DNA from: Acidobacteriota bacterium
GTDB taxonomy: Bacteria > Acidobacteriota > Terriglobia > UBA7540
Direction of reading: 5' to 3'
Assembly: GCA_902812465.1 (NCBI GenBank)
Contig: CADDZE010000030.1
Coordinates: forward strand, 1-45,370
DNA length: 45,370 nt
The notes under the pieces were generated by a model. The model was not told where the DNA came from. It saw nothing but the letters and a program-made list of their open reading frames with translations, and searched no databases. Of the stretch, positions 16,391 to 25,786 are shown piece after piece. The stretch's first letter is position 1. Each line of letters begins with the position of its first letter. The position numbers and the translations under genes are program-made.

Positions 16391-18295
16391 ATGGAAGTCC
16401 GCTTTCCGGAAGATGAGCGCTTCCCCGCGTGGAAAATTGTAGTTCTGCAATACGTTGTTGCCGCAACCTTCCTGGTGATTCTCGGGGGCTACTGGCGCCT
16501 CCAGATTGGGCAGCACCGGCAATTCCTCGAGCAAGCCGAACGCAACCGCACCCGTAACCTGCCGATCATCGCTCCGCGCGGCCGGATACTGGACCGCGAA
16601 GGGCGCGTGATGGTTGACAATTTCCCGGCCTTCAGCGTCCTCCTCCTGCGGGAAAGCACCACGCGTCTGACGCCGGCGCAGATTGATGGAATTGCCCGAG
16701 GCTTGCGGCTCGACCGCGCGGAGCTTGAGGGCCTGCTCGAGCGGGCAGAGCGACTACCGCCATTTCAACCCATTGTGCTGAAGCAGGCGGCGACCTTCGA
16801 GGACCTTGCCTTTGTGGAGTCGCACCGCATGGAATATCCGCAACTGGATCTACTCCAGGTGCAACAGCGCTTCTATCCTAAGCACACCGTGGCGGCAGCC
16901 CTGCTCGGATATGTGGGCGAAGTTTCAGAGGACATGCTAGCCAAGCCCGGAACGCGCTATCGCGCCGGCGACATCGTGGGCAAGTCGGGCATCGAGCGGG
17001 AATACGATCAACTGCTGGCCGGGCGCGATGGGATGCGCCGTGTGGTCGTGAACAGCCGGGGCCAGGAAGTGGGCTCGATGACCGCTATCGACGCCCGGCC
17101 CGGCCATGACCTGCGCTTGACCATCGATCTCGACCTCCAAATGGCTGCCGAGGCCGCTCTGGGTGACCGGCCTGGAGCCGTGGTAGCGCTCGATCCGCGC
17201 ACCGGTGAAATACTCGCCATGGTCAGCCATCCCAGCTTCGATCCGAACGACTTTGCCCGCCGCATCAGCCGCGATGAGTGGACCCGGCTGACTTCCGACC
17301 CACAGAAACCGTTGCTGAACAAAGCGATTCAAGCTCACTTGGCTCCGGGTTCAGTGTTCAAGATTGTCACTGCCACCGCCGCGCTCGAGACCAGCACCAT
17401 CAAGCCCAGCTTTACCATTCACTGCCCTGGACTGATCACCATTTATGGCCATACCTTCCACGACTGGGTTTGGACCAAGCATAAGGGACACGGGGCGGTG
17501 GACCTGCACCGTGCCATCGTCCAGTCCTGCGACGTCTACTTCTACACGCTGGGCAAGATGCTGGGCATCGAGCGCCTTGCCTACTTTGCGAAAAGACTTG
17601 GTTTGGGCGCGCGGACGGGTATCGACCTCCCCGGTGAGGATCCTGGCTTGATCCCTTCCCCTGAATGGGTCCAGCGCGTGTTCCAGCGCAAGTGGTGGGC
17701 AGGCGAAACCATCTCGGTGGCGATCGGGCAGGGAGCCGTTGCCGTGACGCCCCTCCAACTTTGCTACATGATTGGCGGCGTAGCGATGGGAGGCGAGTTC
17801 CATCAACCCCACTTGGTCGCTCACGACCAGTTGCTTGCACGGGGAATTGACCCTCCTGCCCTGAAGGAAGTGCGCTTCCCTCTGGGGGAAGAGACTGTCT
17901 CAACCGTGACGCGCGCCATGTGGGGTGTGGTCAATGAAGGGGGCACAGGCGCTTCAGCCCGGCAGCCCGGGCTGGATATTGCGGGCAAGACCGGCACCGC
18001 GCAGGTGGTCAGCGTGTCCTTGCAGCAGTCGGAGCACCGGGCGGCATTCAAGAATAACGCCTGGTTTGTCGGTTACTCGCCCTCTACGAATCCGGAAATT
18101 GTCGTGGCGGTCCTGGTGATGCAAGGTGAACACTCGACCGTGGCCGCACCGGTGGCGGGCGAGGTGATCAAGGCTTATTACGAAAAGCGATTTCCAAAGC
18201 CGACTGGCCGGCCTGAAACACAAACGCACGCCGTGGATCTGGCCACACCACGGCTGGGCCTCGCGGCTGCTGGTACGCTTGCTGCTCGCCGTTAG
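16391..18295 (+). CDS. mrdA: Penicillin-binding protein 2 (peptidoglycan transpeptidase)
   Basis: PBP2 cross-links peptidoglycan during cell elongation, working with the glycosyltransferase RodA. The 634-residue protein has one N-terminal membrane helix (about 15-36), a pedestal dimerisation domain (about 55-230) and the transpeptidase domain. The active-site serine motif is SVFK (Ser321-Lys324), the second motif is SCD (379-381), and the third is KTGT (533-536). These are the expected forms for the PBP2 branch. It is followed after 80 bp by rodA, its functional partner. The ATG at 16391 has no strong ribosome-binding site. Confidence 0.93.
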   Translation: MEVRFPEDERFPAWKIVVLQYVVAATFLVILGGYWRLQIGQHRQFLEQAERNRTRNLPIIAPRGRILDREGRVMVDNFPAFSVLLLRESTTRLTPAQIDGIARGLRLDRAELEGLLERAERLPPFQPIVLKQAATFEDLAFVESHRMEYPQLDLLQVQQRFYPKHTVAAALLGYVGEVSEDMLAKPGTRYRAGDIVGKSGIEREYDQLLAGRDGMRRVVVNSRGQEVGSMTAIDARPGHDLRLTIDLDLQMAAEAALGDRPGAVVALDPRTGEILAMVSHPSFDPNDFARRISRDEWTRLTSDPQKPLLNKAIQAHLAPGSVFKIVTATAALETSTIKPSFTIHCPGLITIYGHTFHDWVWTKHKGHGAVDLHRAIVQSCDVYFYTLGKMLGIERLAYFAKRLGLGARTGIDLPGEDPGLIPSPEWVQRVFQRKWWAGETISVAIGQGAVAVTPLQLCYMIGGVAMGGEFHQPHLVAHDQLLARGIDPPALKEVRFPLGEETVSTVTRAMWGVVNEGGTGASARQPGLDIAGKTGTAQVVSVSLQQSEHRAAFKNNAWFVGYSPSTNPEIVVAVLVMQGEHSTVAAPVAGEVIKAYYEKRFPKPTGRPETQTHAVDLATPRLGLAAAGTLAARR

Positions 18296-18375
18296 CGCTC
18301 CGGACGGTGGCCGAGCGGGCCTTGAGATAGACAAACTGTACGCGCCGCCGGAGGAAGGTTCCCCCGAGCATCCCG

Positions 18376-19470
18376 ATGAAAAGACGTAGGTTTCACGATA
18401 TCGACTGGTGGCTGTTAGGGCTTGCTCTGACGCTCTGCGCCCTCGGCGTGCTCGAAATCTACAGCACCACTGGCCAAATACCAGACACCCCGCTCGCTTC
18501 GGAGTACAAGCGGCAGATTCACTGGGTCCTTATCGGGTGCGCTGCCTCCCTGCTGGTCAGCCAAGTGGACTACCACCGCGTCGTGGATCGCGCCCTGTGG
18601 TTTTATGTGCTGACCATCGTCTGCCTGGTGGCGGTGCTGGTGGCGAATCATCGGATTGCCGGGGCCAGGCGCTGGCTGCACCTGGGGGCTGTAACGTTCC
18701 AGGTGTCCGAGATGGCGAAATTGGTTATAATTGTGTGTGTTGCAGCGTACCTGGGGGAGCGGCGCGGGGGACATATCGGCTGGCTAGATCTGGTGAAGCT
18801 GGCTACCCTGGCTGGTATACCCGCAGTTCTGGTCGCCGTGGAGCCCGATCTTGGTACGGCGCTCACTTTTATCCCGGTTGTGGCGGTGGGTGCCTGGATG
18901 GCGGGCATTAGGTTTCGTCAGGCGGCAGCGCTCCTCTTACTGGGTGTCGTGATGCTGCCGGTGGGGTGGCATTGGATGAAGCCCTACCAGCGCGAGCGGA
19001 TTCTGAGCTTTACCCATCCCTCGCAGGATGTGCAGGGTTCCGGCTACCAAGTGACCCAGTCCAAGATTGCTATCGGGGCGGGGGGATTTTGGGGCCGCGG
19101 GCTCGGGAAGGGAACTCAGAGCCGCCTAGGATTTGTTCCGGTTTCGCACGCGGATTTCATCTTCGCGGCGTTTGCGGAAGAACAGGGCTTTTTGGGCACA
19201 TTGCTGGTCTTCTTGCTGTATTTCATCCTGCTGTTGCGCCTTCTGGAAAGTGCGCAGCTAGCGGGAGACCGGTCGGGAGCGTTTCTGATTGTAGGGCTGG
19301 CCGCAGTATTGTTTTTCCAGGTCGCGGTCAATACCGGAATGATGATCGGCTTTCTGCCGACCACCGGTATTCCGCTGCCCTTGATGACCCAAGGCGGATC
19401 ATCAGTGCTTTTTACCTTTTTGGGCCTGGGACTGGCTATGGCAGTCAGAGTACAGCGGTTCGTGAATTGA
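18376..19470 (+). CDS. rodA: Rod shape-determining peptidoglycan glycosyltransferase RodA
   Basis: RodA is a SEDS-family membrane glycosyltransferase that polymerises lipid II during elongation. The product (364 aa) has about ten helices. It shows the conserved VEPDLGTALTFIP motif, in which the Asp is catalytic in SEDS proteins, plus FVPVSHADFIFAAFAEEQGF and the C-terminal GIPLPLMTQGGSSVL signature. Immediate linkage to mrdA is the standard pairing. Family length is 360-400 residues, so the gene is intact. Confidence 0.94.
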   Translation: MKRRRFHDIDWWLLGLALTLCALGVLEIYSTTGQIPDTPLASEYKRQIHWVLIGCAASLLVSQVDYHRVVDRALWFYVLTIVCLVAVLVANHRIAGARRWLHLGAVTFQVSEMAKLVIIVCVAAYLGERRGGHIGWLDLVKLATLAGIPAVLVAVEPDLGTALTFIPVVAVGAWMAGIRFRQAAALLLLGVVMLPVGWHWMKPYQRERILSFTHPSQDVQGSGYQVTQSKIAIGAGGFWGRGLGKGTQSRLGFVPVSHADFIFAAFAEEQGFLGTLLVFLLYFILLLRLLESAQLAGDRSGAFLIVGLAAVLFFQVAVNTGMMIGFLPTTGIPLPLMTQGGSSVLFTFLGLGLAMAVRVQRFVN

Positions 19471-19803
19471 CGACGGGCTTCGGGCGAGATTTAGGAAGCC
19501 AGCAAATGGGGATTCCGATGACCCGCAGACCTTGTGCAGCCCGGCAAGGAGCGATGTCCCAGCCTGGATGGGGCAGGGTTGCCGTGGGTGGCAACTTTGG
19601 CTGCTACATTTCCGGGTCTTCGGAGCGCGTCGTGGCTCGGTCTGCGGGGCTGGCTGATGCCGCGAGAATCGATTGGAATCGTTCGGTCCGCGCCAGCTGA
19701 AGCGTAACGCCCTATTGAACAGCGCGGACCGCGACGGAGGCCGGGCAGTTGATCTTCGCGATGGCGAATTGATCCTGCCGGGGCGTCCGGAAAAGGAGCT
19801 TCC
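19471..19803. other. Intergenic stretch between rodA and rng
   Basis: A 333-bp interval with only short, unsupported open frames. I see no tRNA, clear promoter or terminator. The final part carries AAGGAG (about 19793-19798), the ribosome-binding site of the next gene. Confidence 0.4.
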
Positions 19804-22362
19804 ATGACAAAGGAGTTGTTTATCTCCTCGTCGCCGCACGAGACGAAGGTGGCGGTGTTAGAGGATGATCAGCTAGTCGAAGTGTATTATCAGCGTGACA
19901 CGGATGTAGGCCTAGTGGGGAGCATCTATAAAGGCCGCGTGACCCGCGTGCTTCCCGGCATGCAGTCGGCCTTCGTGAACATCGGCTTGGAGCGTGACGC
20001 GTTCCTTTATGTCTCAGATGTCTTCGAAGACTCCGAAGAGTACGACCGCGTCATGGGCGAGGCCGAGACGCGGGTTTCGCGTTATGCGGTAGAAGAGCAG
20101 CCAGCCCAGGCTGCTGCCGCGCCTGCCTCCCGCACCGGGTCGCCTGCGGAACAGGCTTCCATAGCGGCTGCCACCGGCGATCAACCGGGCACCGAAGAGC
20201 CAGCTGGAGCGTCTCCCGCTCAGCCTGTGGAGGCCGCGGCCTTTCCTGAGACGGGAAGTGCGACTGTAGCGCCTGCCCCGGGAGACGCACTATCCCACAC
20301 CAACGCGATGGCGGCTCCGCAACCGGTCAGGAACGGCGAGGAAGGGCACCGGCATCGCCGGCATGGGCATCGTGGCCGAAGACGCCGCCGCCGGGGCCGG
20401 GCCTTCGACAAGGGCGGGCTCCGGGCCGAACGCCCTGCCTCCGGCGCGGCTTCTCCCGGCGGTCCCGCTACCTTTGAGGTCCTCCCGGGGGAATCGCTGG
20501 CCAAGTATGCCCACGTATCTGGGGCAGAATCAGTTGCGGAAGCTTCAGGAGTCGAGGTCGGAGAAACTGCCGCATCGAGTTCAGCGCAGGAGCCAGTGTC
20601 AGGGAGCGTGGAAGCCGCGCCGCCGGTGCACGAGCCAGCTCCGGATGCCCATTTGCCGGAGCCGTCGCAGGAAGCCCTCAGCAGCAAATTGGCGGAGGAG
20701 GCGGCTCCAGAGCCAAGTCTTACGGCCGAGGTGCCTCTTCCCGTCCCAGAAAGTTCCCAGGTGGAGCAGGCCCTGGAAGATAGCATCGAGACGGGTCCTG
20801 TGGTGACCGGCCCCGGAGACGCGGTGGAAGTTGCCGCTGACCACCTGACTCCGGATGCGCCGCTCTCAACTACCGAGGGCTCGTCCCAGCAGGAAGAGGG
20901 TTCGCCTCCATCGCCAGACGCAAACGAATCTGCTCCCTCAGGCGAGGAACCTTCGGCACCGCACGCGGCTTCGCCCGCGGAGGAACACGCAACCGCCGCC
21001 GCTGAATCCGGCGATGAGCGCAGCTATACGCTGCGTGAGTCCGGGCGGCGTCCGCGGTTCGCACCGCGGCGCAGCCGGCGTCACCGCTTCGGTTATCGGG
21101 GCGCGCGCCTGGAGCCGGCGCAGGCTGCCCGAGGTGAGCCCCGCGGGGGTAACTTTCAGCCAGTACAGATTAACGAGCTGCTGAAAGAGGGCCAGGAGAT
21201 CTTAGTCCAGATTGCGAAGGAGCCGCTCGGCACCAAGGGTGCCCGGATTACGTCGCACATCGCTTTGCCAGGACGCTACTTGGTGTACATGCCGACCATC
21301 GACCACATCGGCGTTTCACGCAAGATCGCCTCGGAAGAAGAACGGCTGCGCCTGCGCAACATTATCCTCGAACACCGGGGTTCGCTGGCCGGCGGCTTCA
21401 TCGTGCGGACGGCCGGCGCGGGGCGCTCTGAAGAAGAACTGAAGGCGGATATCGAGTTCCTCTCCCGATTGTGGGCGGACATCCGAGCCCGCGCTGAGCG
21501 TGTGAAGGCCCCGGCGCTGGTTCACCGCGACCTCACCCTGGTGCAGCGCATCCTTCGCGACCTGCTTTCGCCAGATTTCAAGACAATCCGCGTGGACAAC
21601 GAGACCGAATATGAGCACGTGGTTGAGTTTGTCAGCCGCTGCCAGCCCTCGCTCATCGGACACGTCAAGCTGTATACGCGCGAGACGCCGATGTTCGAAG
21701 AGTTCGGCATCCAGGCGGAGATCGACAAGGCGCTGAAGCCCAAGGTGTGGCTGAAGTCCGGCGGCTACATCGTGATCAATCAGACGGAGGCCCTGGTGGC
21801 CATCGACGTCAATACCGGCAAGTACGTGGGCCGGACCAACCGCCTCGAGGACACCATTGTCAAGACGAACATCGATGCGGTCAACGAGATCGTGCGGCAA
21901 ATCCGCCTGCGCGACCTCGGCGGGATCATTGTCATCGACTTCATCGACATGGACGATCGTCGCAACCGTCACAAAGTAGTGCAAGCCCTCGAGGAGGCAC
22001 TCCGCGCTGACCGCGCGCCCACCAAGATTCTCTCCTTTAACGAATTCGGCCTCGTGGCCCTCACTCGCAAGCGGGTGAAGCAGTCCCTCGAGCGGACGCT
22101 CTGCGAACCCTGCCCCTACTGCTCCGGCGCCGGCTGGGTGAAGTCCGTTACCACGGTCTGCTTGGAGGTGGTGGCCGAGGCGCGCAAAATGGCCTCGCAG
22201 ATCGAAGGCGACGTCCTCACCCTCCGCCTGAGTCCGGCCGTGGCACGCGCCCTGAAATCTAGCCAAAGCGTGCTCATCTCCGAACTCGAGTCGGCTATCA
22301 AGAAGGAGGTGGTGATCAAGAGCGATCCGGCTGTTCACCAGGAGCAATTCGAAATTTTCTAG
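19804..22362 (+). CDS. rng: Ribonuclease G/E family endoribonuclease with a large insertion in the S1 domain
   Basis: RNase G/E cuts single-stranded RNA in rRNA maturation and mRNA decay. The 852-residue protein opens with the first half of the S1 RNA-binding domain (about 38-80, IYKGRVTRVLPGMQSAFVNI). A low-complexity Ala/Glu/Pro/Ser-rich insertion (about 81-449) follows. The second half (INELLKEGQEILVQIAKEPLGTKGAR) and the catalytic domain then come. Catalytic metal ligands are Asp668 (AIDVNTG) and Asp712 (VIDFIDM), and the Zn-link cysteines CPYC start at 770. The end (QEQFEIF) matches RNase G rather than RNase E, and there is no long C-terminal scaffold tail. The insertion carries Arg-rich patches near 181-200 and 413-435 that could bind RNA. 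The start is supported by AAGGAG. It follows rodA as in many genomes. Confidence 0.92.
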   Translation: MTKELFISSSPHETKVAVLEDDQLVEVYYQRDTDVGLVGSIYKGRVTRVLPGMQSAFVNIGLERDAFLYVSDVFEDSEEYDRVMGEAETRVSRYAVEEQPAQAAAAPASRTGSPAEQASIAAATGDQPGTEEPAGASPAQPVEAAAFPETGSATVAPAPGDALSHTNAMAAPQPVRNGEEGHRHRRHGHRGRRRRRRGRAFDKGGLRAERPASGAASPGGPATFEVLPGESLAKYAHVSGAESVAEASGVEVGETAASSSAQEPVSGSVEAAPPVHEPAPDAHLPEPSQEALSSKLAEEAAPEPSLTAEVPLPVPESSQVEQALEDSIETGPVVTGPGDAVEVAADHLTPDAPLSTTEGSSQQEEGSPPSPDANESAPSGEEPSAPHAASPAEEHATAAAESGDERSYTLRESGRRPRFAPRRSRRHRFGYRGARLEPAQAARGEPRGGNFQPVQINELLKEGQEILVQIAKEPLGTKGARITSHIALPGRYLVYMPTIDHIGVSRKIASEEERLRLRNIILEHRGSLAGGFIVRTAGAGRSEEELKADIEFLSRLWADIRARAERVKAPALVHRDLTLVQRILRDLLSPDFKTIRVDNETEYEHVVEFVSRCQPSLIGHVKLYTRETPMFEEFGIQAEIDKALKPKVWLKSGGYIVINQTEALVAIDVNTGKYVGRTNRLEDTIVKTNIDAVNEIVRQIRLRDLGGIIVIDFIDMDDRRNRHKVVQALEEALRADRAPTKILSFNEFGLVALTRKRVKQSLERTLCEPCPYCSGAGWVKSVTTVCLEVVAEARKMASQIEGDVLTLRLSPAVARALKSSQSVLISELESAIKKEVVIKSDPAVHQEQFEIF

Positions 22363-22517
22363 TTCAGGGCGGGAGTTTCTGGAGTCTGACCGGTGAGCGC
22401 TTCCCCTACCGGCCGGTGCAGGGCAGCGCGTTCAAGCGGCCCTTCCCTAAAGCCTTCTGTTGCCTCAAGCCGTGAGTGTGCTTGCCGGCCGCCAATAGCC
22501 TCCTATAGTCTTGGCTA

Positions 22518-23270
22518 GTGCCCCAGCCCTTTCTGAGCATTGTCATCCCAGCGTATAACGAGGCGTCCCGACTGGGGCGAACGCTCGACCTCATCCGGCG
22601 TTATGCCAGCGGCAAGCCGTTCCCGGTAGAAGTGGTGGTGGTTGACGACGGCTCGTCCGATGCCACACCTAGCCTGGTACGCGAGCGAGCCCCGGAGTGG
22701 CCAGCCTTGCGCTTGGTCGTCAACGAGCGGAACCGCGGCAAGGGTTTCAGCGTCCGGCGCGGTGTGCTCGAAGCTCAGGGGGAACTGGTGTTGTTTACGG
22801 ACGCGGACCTGTCCGCGCCGATCGAGGAAGCCGACAAGCTGCTCGCCGCTCTGCAGTCGAGCCGCGCCGTCGCTGCTATTGGCTCGCGCGCCCTCGACCG
22901 CTCCCTCATTCGAATCCGGCAGCCAAAATGGCGCGAGTACGCCGGGCGCGCCTTCAATTTGCTGGTTCGCCTCATCACGGGTCTTCCCCTTCGCGATACG
23001 CAGTGCGGCCTGAAACTCTTCCGCCGAGCGGCAGTGCTTCCAGCCTTCCGGGCGCAGCGGGTGACGGGGTTCGGTTTTGATCCGGAAGTGCTCTTCCTGA
23101 TTCGCCGGTGGGGCGGAGAGGTGGTTGAGGTGCCGGTGCGCTGGGACAATGACCCCGCCACCAAGGTACGGTTCTTTCGTGATTCCCTGCGCATGCTGGT
23201 GGAGCTGGGGCTGCTCCGCTGGAGGGCTTGGACGGGACAGTATGATCGCGAGCAGGCCCGGCGTAGCTGA
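22518..23270 (+). CDS. GT2 glycosyltransferase, dolichyl/undecaprenyl-phosphate glucosyltransferase type
   Basis: A 250-residue family 2 glycosyltransferase without membrane segments at its start. It resembles ALG5/DPM1-type enzymes that move a sugar from a nucleotide to a polyprenyl phosphate. Motifs are SIVIPAYNEASRLGRTL, VVDDGSSDA (Asp43-Asp44) and the metal-binding TDAD (94-97). The GLPLRDTQCGLKLFRRAA segment is typical of the dolichyl-phosphate glucosyltransferase branch. The start is GTG 22518. It is the last plus-strand gene before the strand switch and has no obvious partner; the sugar is unknown. Confidence 0.88.
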   Translation: MPQPFLSIVIPAYNEASRLGRTLDLIRRYASGKPFPVEVVVVDDGSSDATPSLVRERAPEWPALRLVVNERNRGKGFSVRRGVLEAQGELVLFTDADLSAPIEEADKLLAALQSSRAVAAIGSRALDRSLIRIRQPKWREYAGRAFNLLVRLITGLPLRDTQCGLKLFRRAAVLPAFRAQRVTGFGFDPEVLFLIRRWGGEVVEVPVRWDNDPATKVRFFRDSLRMLVELGLLRWRAWTGQYDREQARRS

Positions 23271-23347
23271 GCAAGCTGCGGCGGGATTCCGGACCGATCA
23301 TGTTTGTTTTGGTGCTAGAGTACCCTGGGTGCGGGGCGCGGGGTTTT

Positions 23348-23387
23348 CGCGATTTCCCCCGCTTGCCCGCCGCGAAGGAGAATCGCG
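23348..23387. other. Inverted repeat between convergent genes
   Basis: CGCGATT (23348-23354) is the exact complement of AATCGCG (23381-23387), and pairing continues with mismatches inward. It lies in the 157-bp gap where the plus-strand and minus-strand gene blocks meet, so a bidirectional stop is possible. No T-run follows on either strand, which argues against a classical rho-independent terminator. Confidence 0.25.
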
Positions 23388-23427
23388 TCAACGGCGGGAC
23401 CTGCACCCGGGCGCTGCATCGCTGAGC

Positions 23428-24387
23428 TCAGGCTCCAATGTTGGCTCCCGCCGTTTCACTCAGCAAGAATCGCGACCAGTGGTACTTTGTCTGCGGCTGT
23501 TCACTGCTGAGCGCCTTCTTCACGGCTAGCTCCGCCACCGCTTCGACGATCCACTTGAAGTTCTCCGCGCCCACCGAATAGTAGTCTGCATCCGGCGCCG
23601 GATTGAGGAAGTCAATGGCATAGGGGACGCCGTCCTGGACCGCAAACTCGACGGTATTGAGATCGTATCCGAGTGCCCGGCAGAGTTTCAGCGCGTCGGC
23701 TACGAGGCGGCCATGAAGCGAAGGCTCGATGGGAGATGGGTCCCTCACGTAGCGCTCGTGGTGGGGACGCCGGGGATCGTAGGGCATCACGTGCACTTTC
23801 TCTTGTCCTACCACGTAGCACCGGAAGTACTCCTGGAAGTCGATCGCTTGCTGCAAGATCATGCACAGATCACCGGTCTGGTCATAGCAGGCGAAGAACT
23901 CCTGCGGCGAGCTCACCCGGTACACGTTCTTCCAGCCGCCGCCGCTGAAGGGCTTGAGAAATGCGGGAAACCCAACGTAGGCGAAAATCTCGTCCCAATT
24001 CAGGGGATAAACCAGATTGCGCATAGAGCGCTCAGAGGTGCCCGGCGGATGCTGCTTGTGGGGCAGGATGACCGTGCGCGGTACGGCCACGCCGATCTTC
24101 GAGGCCAGCGAATAGTTGAAGAATTTGTCGTCGGCGCTCCACCAGAACGGGTTGTTGATCACCAGCGTGCCACCCAGCACAGCGTTCTTCAAATATGCGC
24201 GGTAGAAGGGGATGTCGTGCGAGATGCGGTCGATGATCAGGCGGTAGCCGCTTGGCTCTGCCATGCGGATACCGCCTACCTTCAGGAACTCGGCGCGGAC
24301 GTCCTCGGCCTTGAGGTCATTGATCCTGGCGACGACGGCTCCCGGGAAGGTGTCCTCCATCCCGAACACGATCCCAATTTTTCGCAT
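23428..24387 (-). CDS. ATP-grasp family protein of unknown function
   Basis: ATP-grasp enzymes use ATP to join a carboxylate to an amine or thiol through an acyl-phosphate. The product (319 aa from ATG 24387) begins MRKIGIVFGMEDTFPGA, a pre-ATP-grasp alpha/beta domain. The nucleotide-binding part follows: FLKPFSGGGWKNVY, then metal-binding residues in NTVEFAVQDGVPYAIDFLNP, where the Glu and Asn pattern is typical. I recall this exact family as a conserved hypothetical in Acidobacteria and Myxobacteria; its substrate is unknown. I prefer 24387 to the longer frame (24468) because GGGAG stands six bases upstream. It is the last gene after ispG, with a 108-bp gap. Confidence 0.85.
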   Translation of the reverse strand: MRKIGIVFGMEDTFPGAVVARINDLKAEDVRAEFLKVGGIRMAEPSGYRLIIDRISHDIPFYRAYLKNAVLGGTLVINNPFWWSADDKFFNYSLASKIGVAVPRTVILPHKQHPPGTSERSMRNLVYPLNWDEIFAYVGFPAFLKPFSGGGWKNVYRVSSPQEFFACYDQTGDLCMILQQAIDFQEYFRCYVVGQEKVHVMPYDPRRPHHERYVRDPSPIEPSLHGRLVADALKLCRALGYDLNTVEFAVQDGVPYAIDFLNPAPDADYYSVGAENFKWIVEAVAELAVKKALSSEQPQTKYHWSRFLLSETAGANIGA

Positions 24388-24495
24388 ACCGTCTCCCTGA
24401 GTTTGGGGAACGCTTTGGGATCGAGTATCCGTGCGTGCAGCCAGGCGAAGCGGGAGGGCGCCCGCCACTGACTGGGCGAAACTCGACCGCCGGCC

Positions 24496-25668
24496 CTAAC
24501 GCAGGACGACCAGCGGACCCTCGGGAGCCGCGGTGGCTTCAGCGTTCACTATTGGGGCGGTGAAGGGCACACCCGCCGTCTTATCGGCGATGAACCGCTC
24601 GATCTCCTCCAGCAGGGCTGGAATGATCTCGCTTTCCTGCACGCGGCGAATGGCTTTGCCCTGGCGGTAGATCATGCCGTTGGCGCGGCCAGCGGCCACA
24701 CCCAAGTCAGCCGAACGCGCCTCGCCCGGACCGTTCACTGCACACCCCATCACCGCCACGGTAATCGGCATCTGGATGTGGCGCGTCGCCGCCTCGATCT
24801 CGGCGGCAATTTTAAAGAGGTCGACCTCGAGCCGCCCACAGGTAGGGCAGGCGATCACCACTGGGCCACGGCTTCGCAGCTCGAGCGACTTCAGCAGCTC
24901 GTAGGCCACTCGCACTTCCTCCACCGGATCAGTGGCCAGCGAGACGCGGATGGTATCACCGATACCCTCCGCGAGCAGAATCCCCATGCCCACGCAGGAC
25001 TTCACCGTCCCTGAAAATTGTGTTCCCGCTTCGGTGATGCCAAGGTGGAACGGGTAGTCCACCTGTGGTGCGAGCAAGCGGTAAGCCGCCACCGTCATCT
25101 TCACATTGGAAGATTTGAGGGAAACGATGGTATCCGTGAAGCCGAGGTCCTCGAGAATTCGGATATGGTAGAGCGCGCTTTCGACCATGGCCTGCGGCGT
25201 GGGATAACCGTACTTCTCAAGCAGCCGCCGCTCCAGCGAGCCGGCGTTGACGCCAATACGGATGGGCACGCGCTGCTCCTGGGCACGCCGCACGACGGCG
25301 CGCACTTTCTCCGCATCGCCGATGTTGCCAGGGTTGATGCGCAGCTTATCGATGCCGGCGTCGAGCGCCATGAGCGCAAACTTGTACTGAAAGTGGATGT
25401 CCGACACCAGGATGGAGTTCGGACAGCGCTGGCGAATCGCTGACAGCGCCCTCGCTGCCTCGATATCCGGAACGGCGAGGCGGACAATCTCACAGCCTGC
25501 CGCTTCCAACTGCTGGATCTGCTCGACAGTGCGATCGACATCGCGGGTGTCCGTCTTGGTCATCGACTGGACGGAGATGGGGGCGTCACCCCCGATCGTT
25601 AGCCGTCCAACCTTTACCGGCCGCGTTTTGCGGCGGGGCGGAAAGTATTCCTGGTCGCTGAAGTTCAT
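24496..25668 (-). CDS. ispG: 4-hydroxy-3-methylbut-2-en-1-yl diphosphate synthase
   Basis: IspG (GcpE) carries out the penultimate step of the MEP isoprenoid pathway, the reductive opening of MEcPP to HMBPP with a [4Fe-4S] cluster. The 390-residue protein starts with a TIM-barrel part (SVQSMTKTDTRDV, RINPGNIGD, IRIGVNAGSLE). It ends with the Fe-S domain, whose cysteines are visible in ACPTCGR and MGCAVNGPGEA, followed by the conserved Glu of that motif. The length is normal for the single-domain bacterial form. It follows rseP in the same direction and completes a cluster that also holds dxr and uppS. Confidence 0.95.
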   Translation of the reverse strand: MNFSDQEYFPPRRKTRPVKVGRLTIGGDAPISVQSMTKTDTRDVDRTVEQIQQLEAAGCEIVRLAVPDIEAARALSAIRQRCPNSILVSDIHFQYKFALMALDAGIDKLRINPGNIGDAEKVRAVVRRAQEQRVPIRIGVNAGSLERRLLEKYGYPTPQAMVESALYHIRILEDLGFTDTIVSLKSSNVKMTVAAYRLLAPQVDYPFHLGITEAGTQFSGTVKSCVGMGILLAEGIGDTIRVSLATDPVEEVRVAYELLKSLELRSRGPVVIACPTCGRLEVDLFKIAAEIEAATRHIQMPITVAVMGCAVNGPGEARSADLGVAAGRANGMIYRQGKAIRRVQESEIIPALLEEIERFIADKTAGVPFTAPIVNAEATAAPEGPLVVLR

Positions 25669-25786
25669 GCCTTAGTTCCGTTCCTGGTCCTCAAAGTTTG
25701 ATTCTTGGCGGGCCAAGGAAGCTTCTGAAAGTGCAGCCGGCACCATCCCTCAGAATCCCAGAAAGGGAGAGCCAAAGCGAGCTCCG

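Noticed and set aside
21316-22347. Minus-strand frame of 343 codons opposite rng
   Set aside because: It mirrors the conserved catalytic domain of the RNase and resembles no family.
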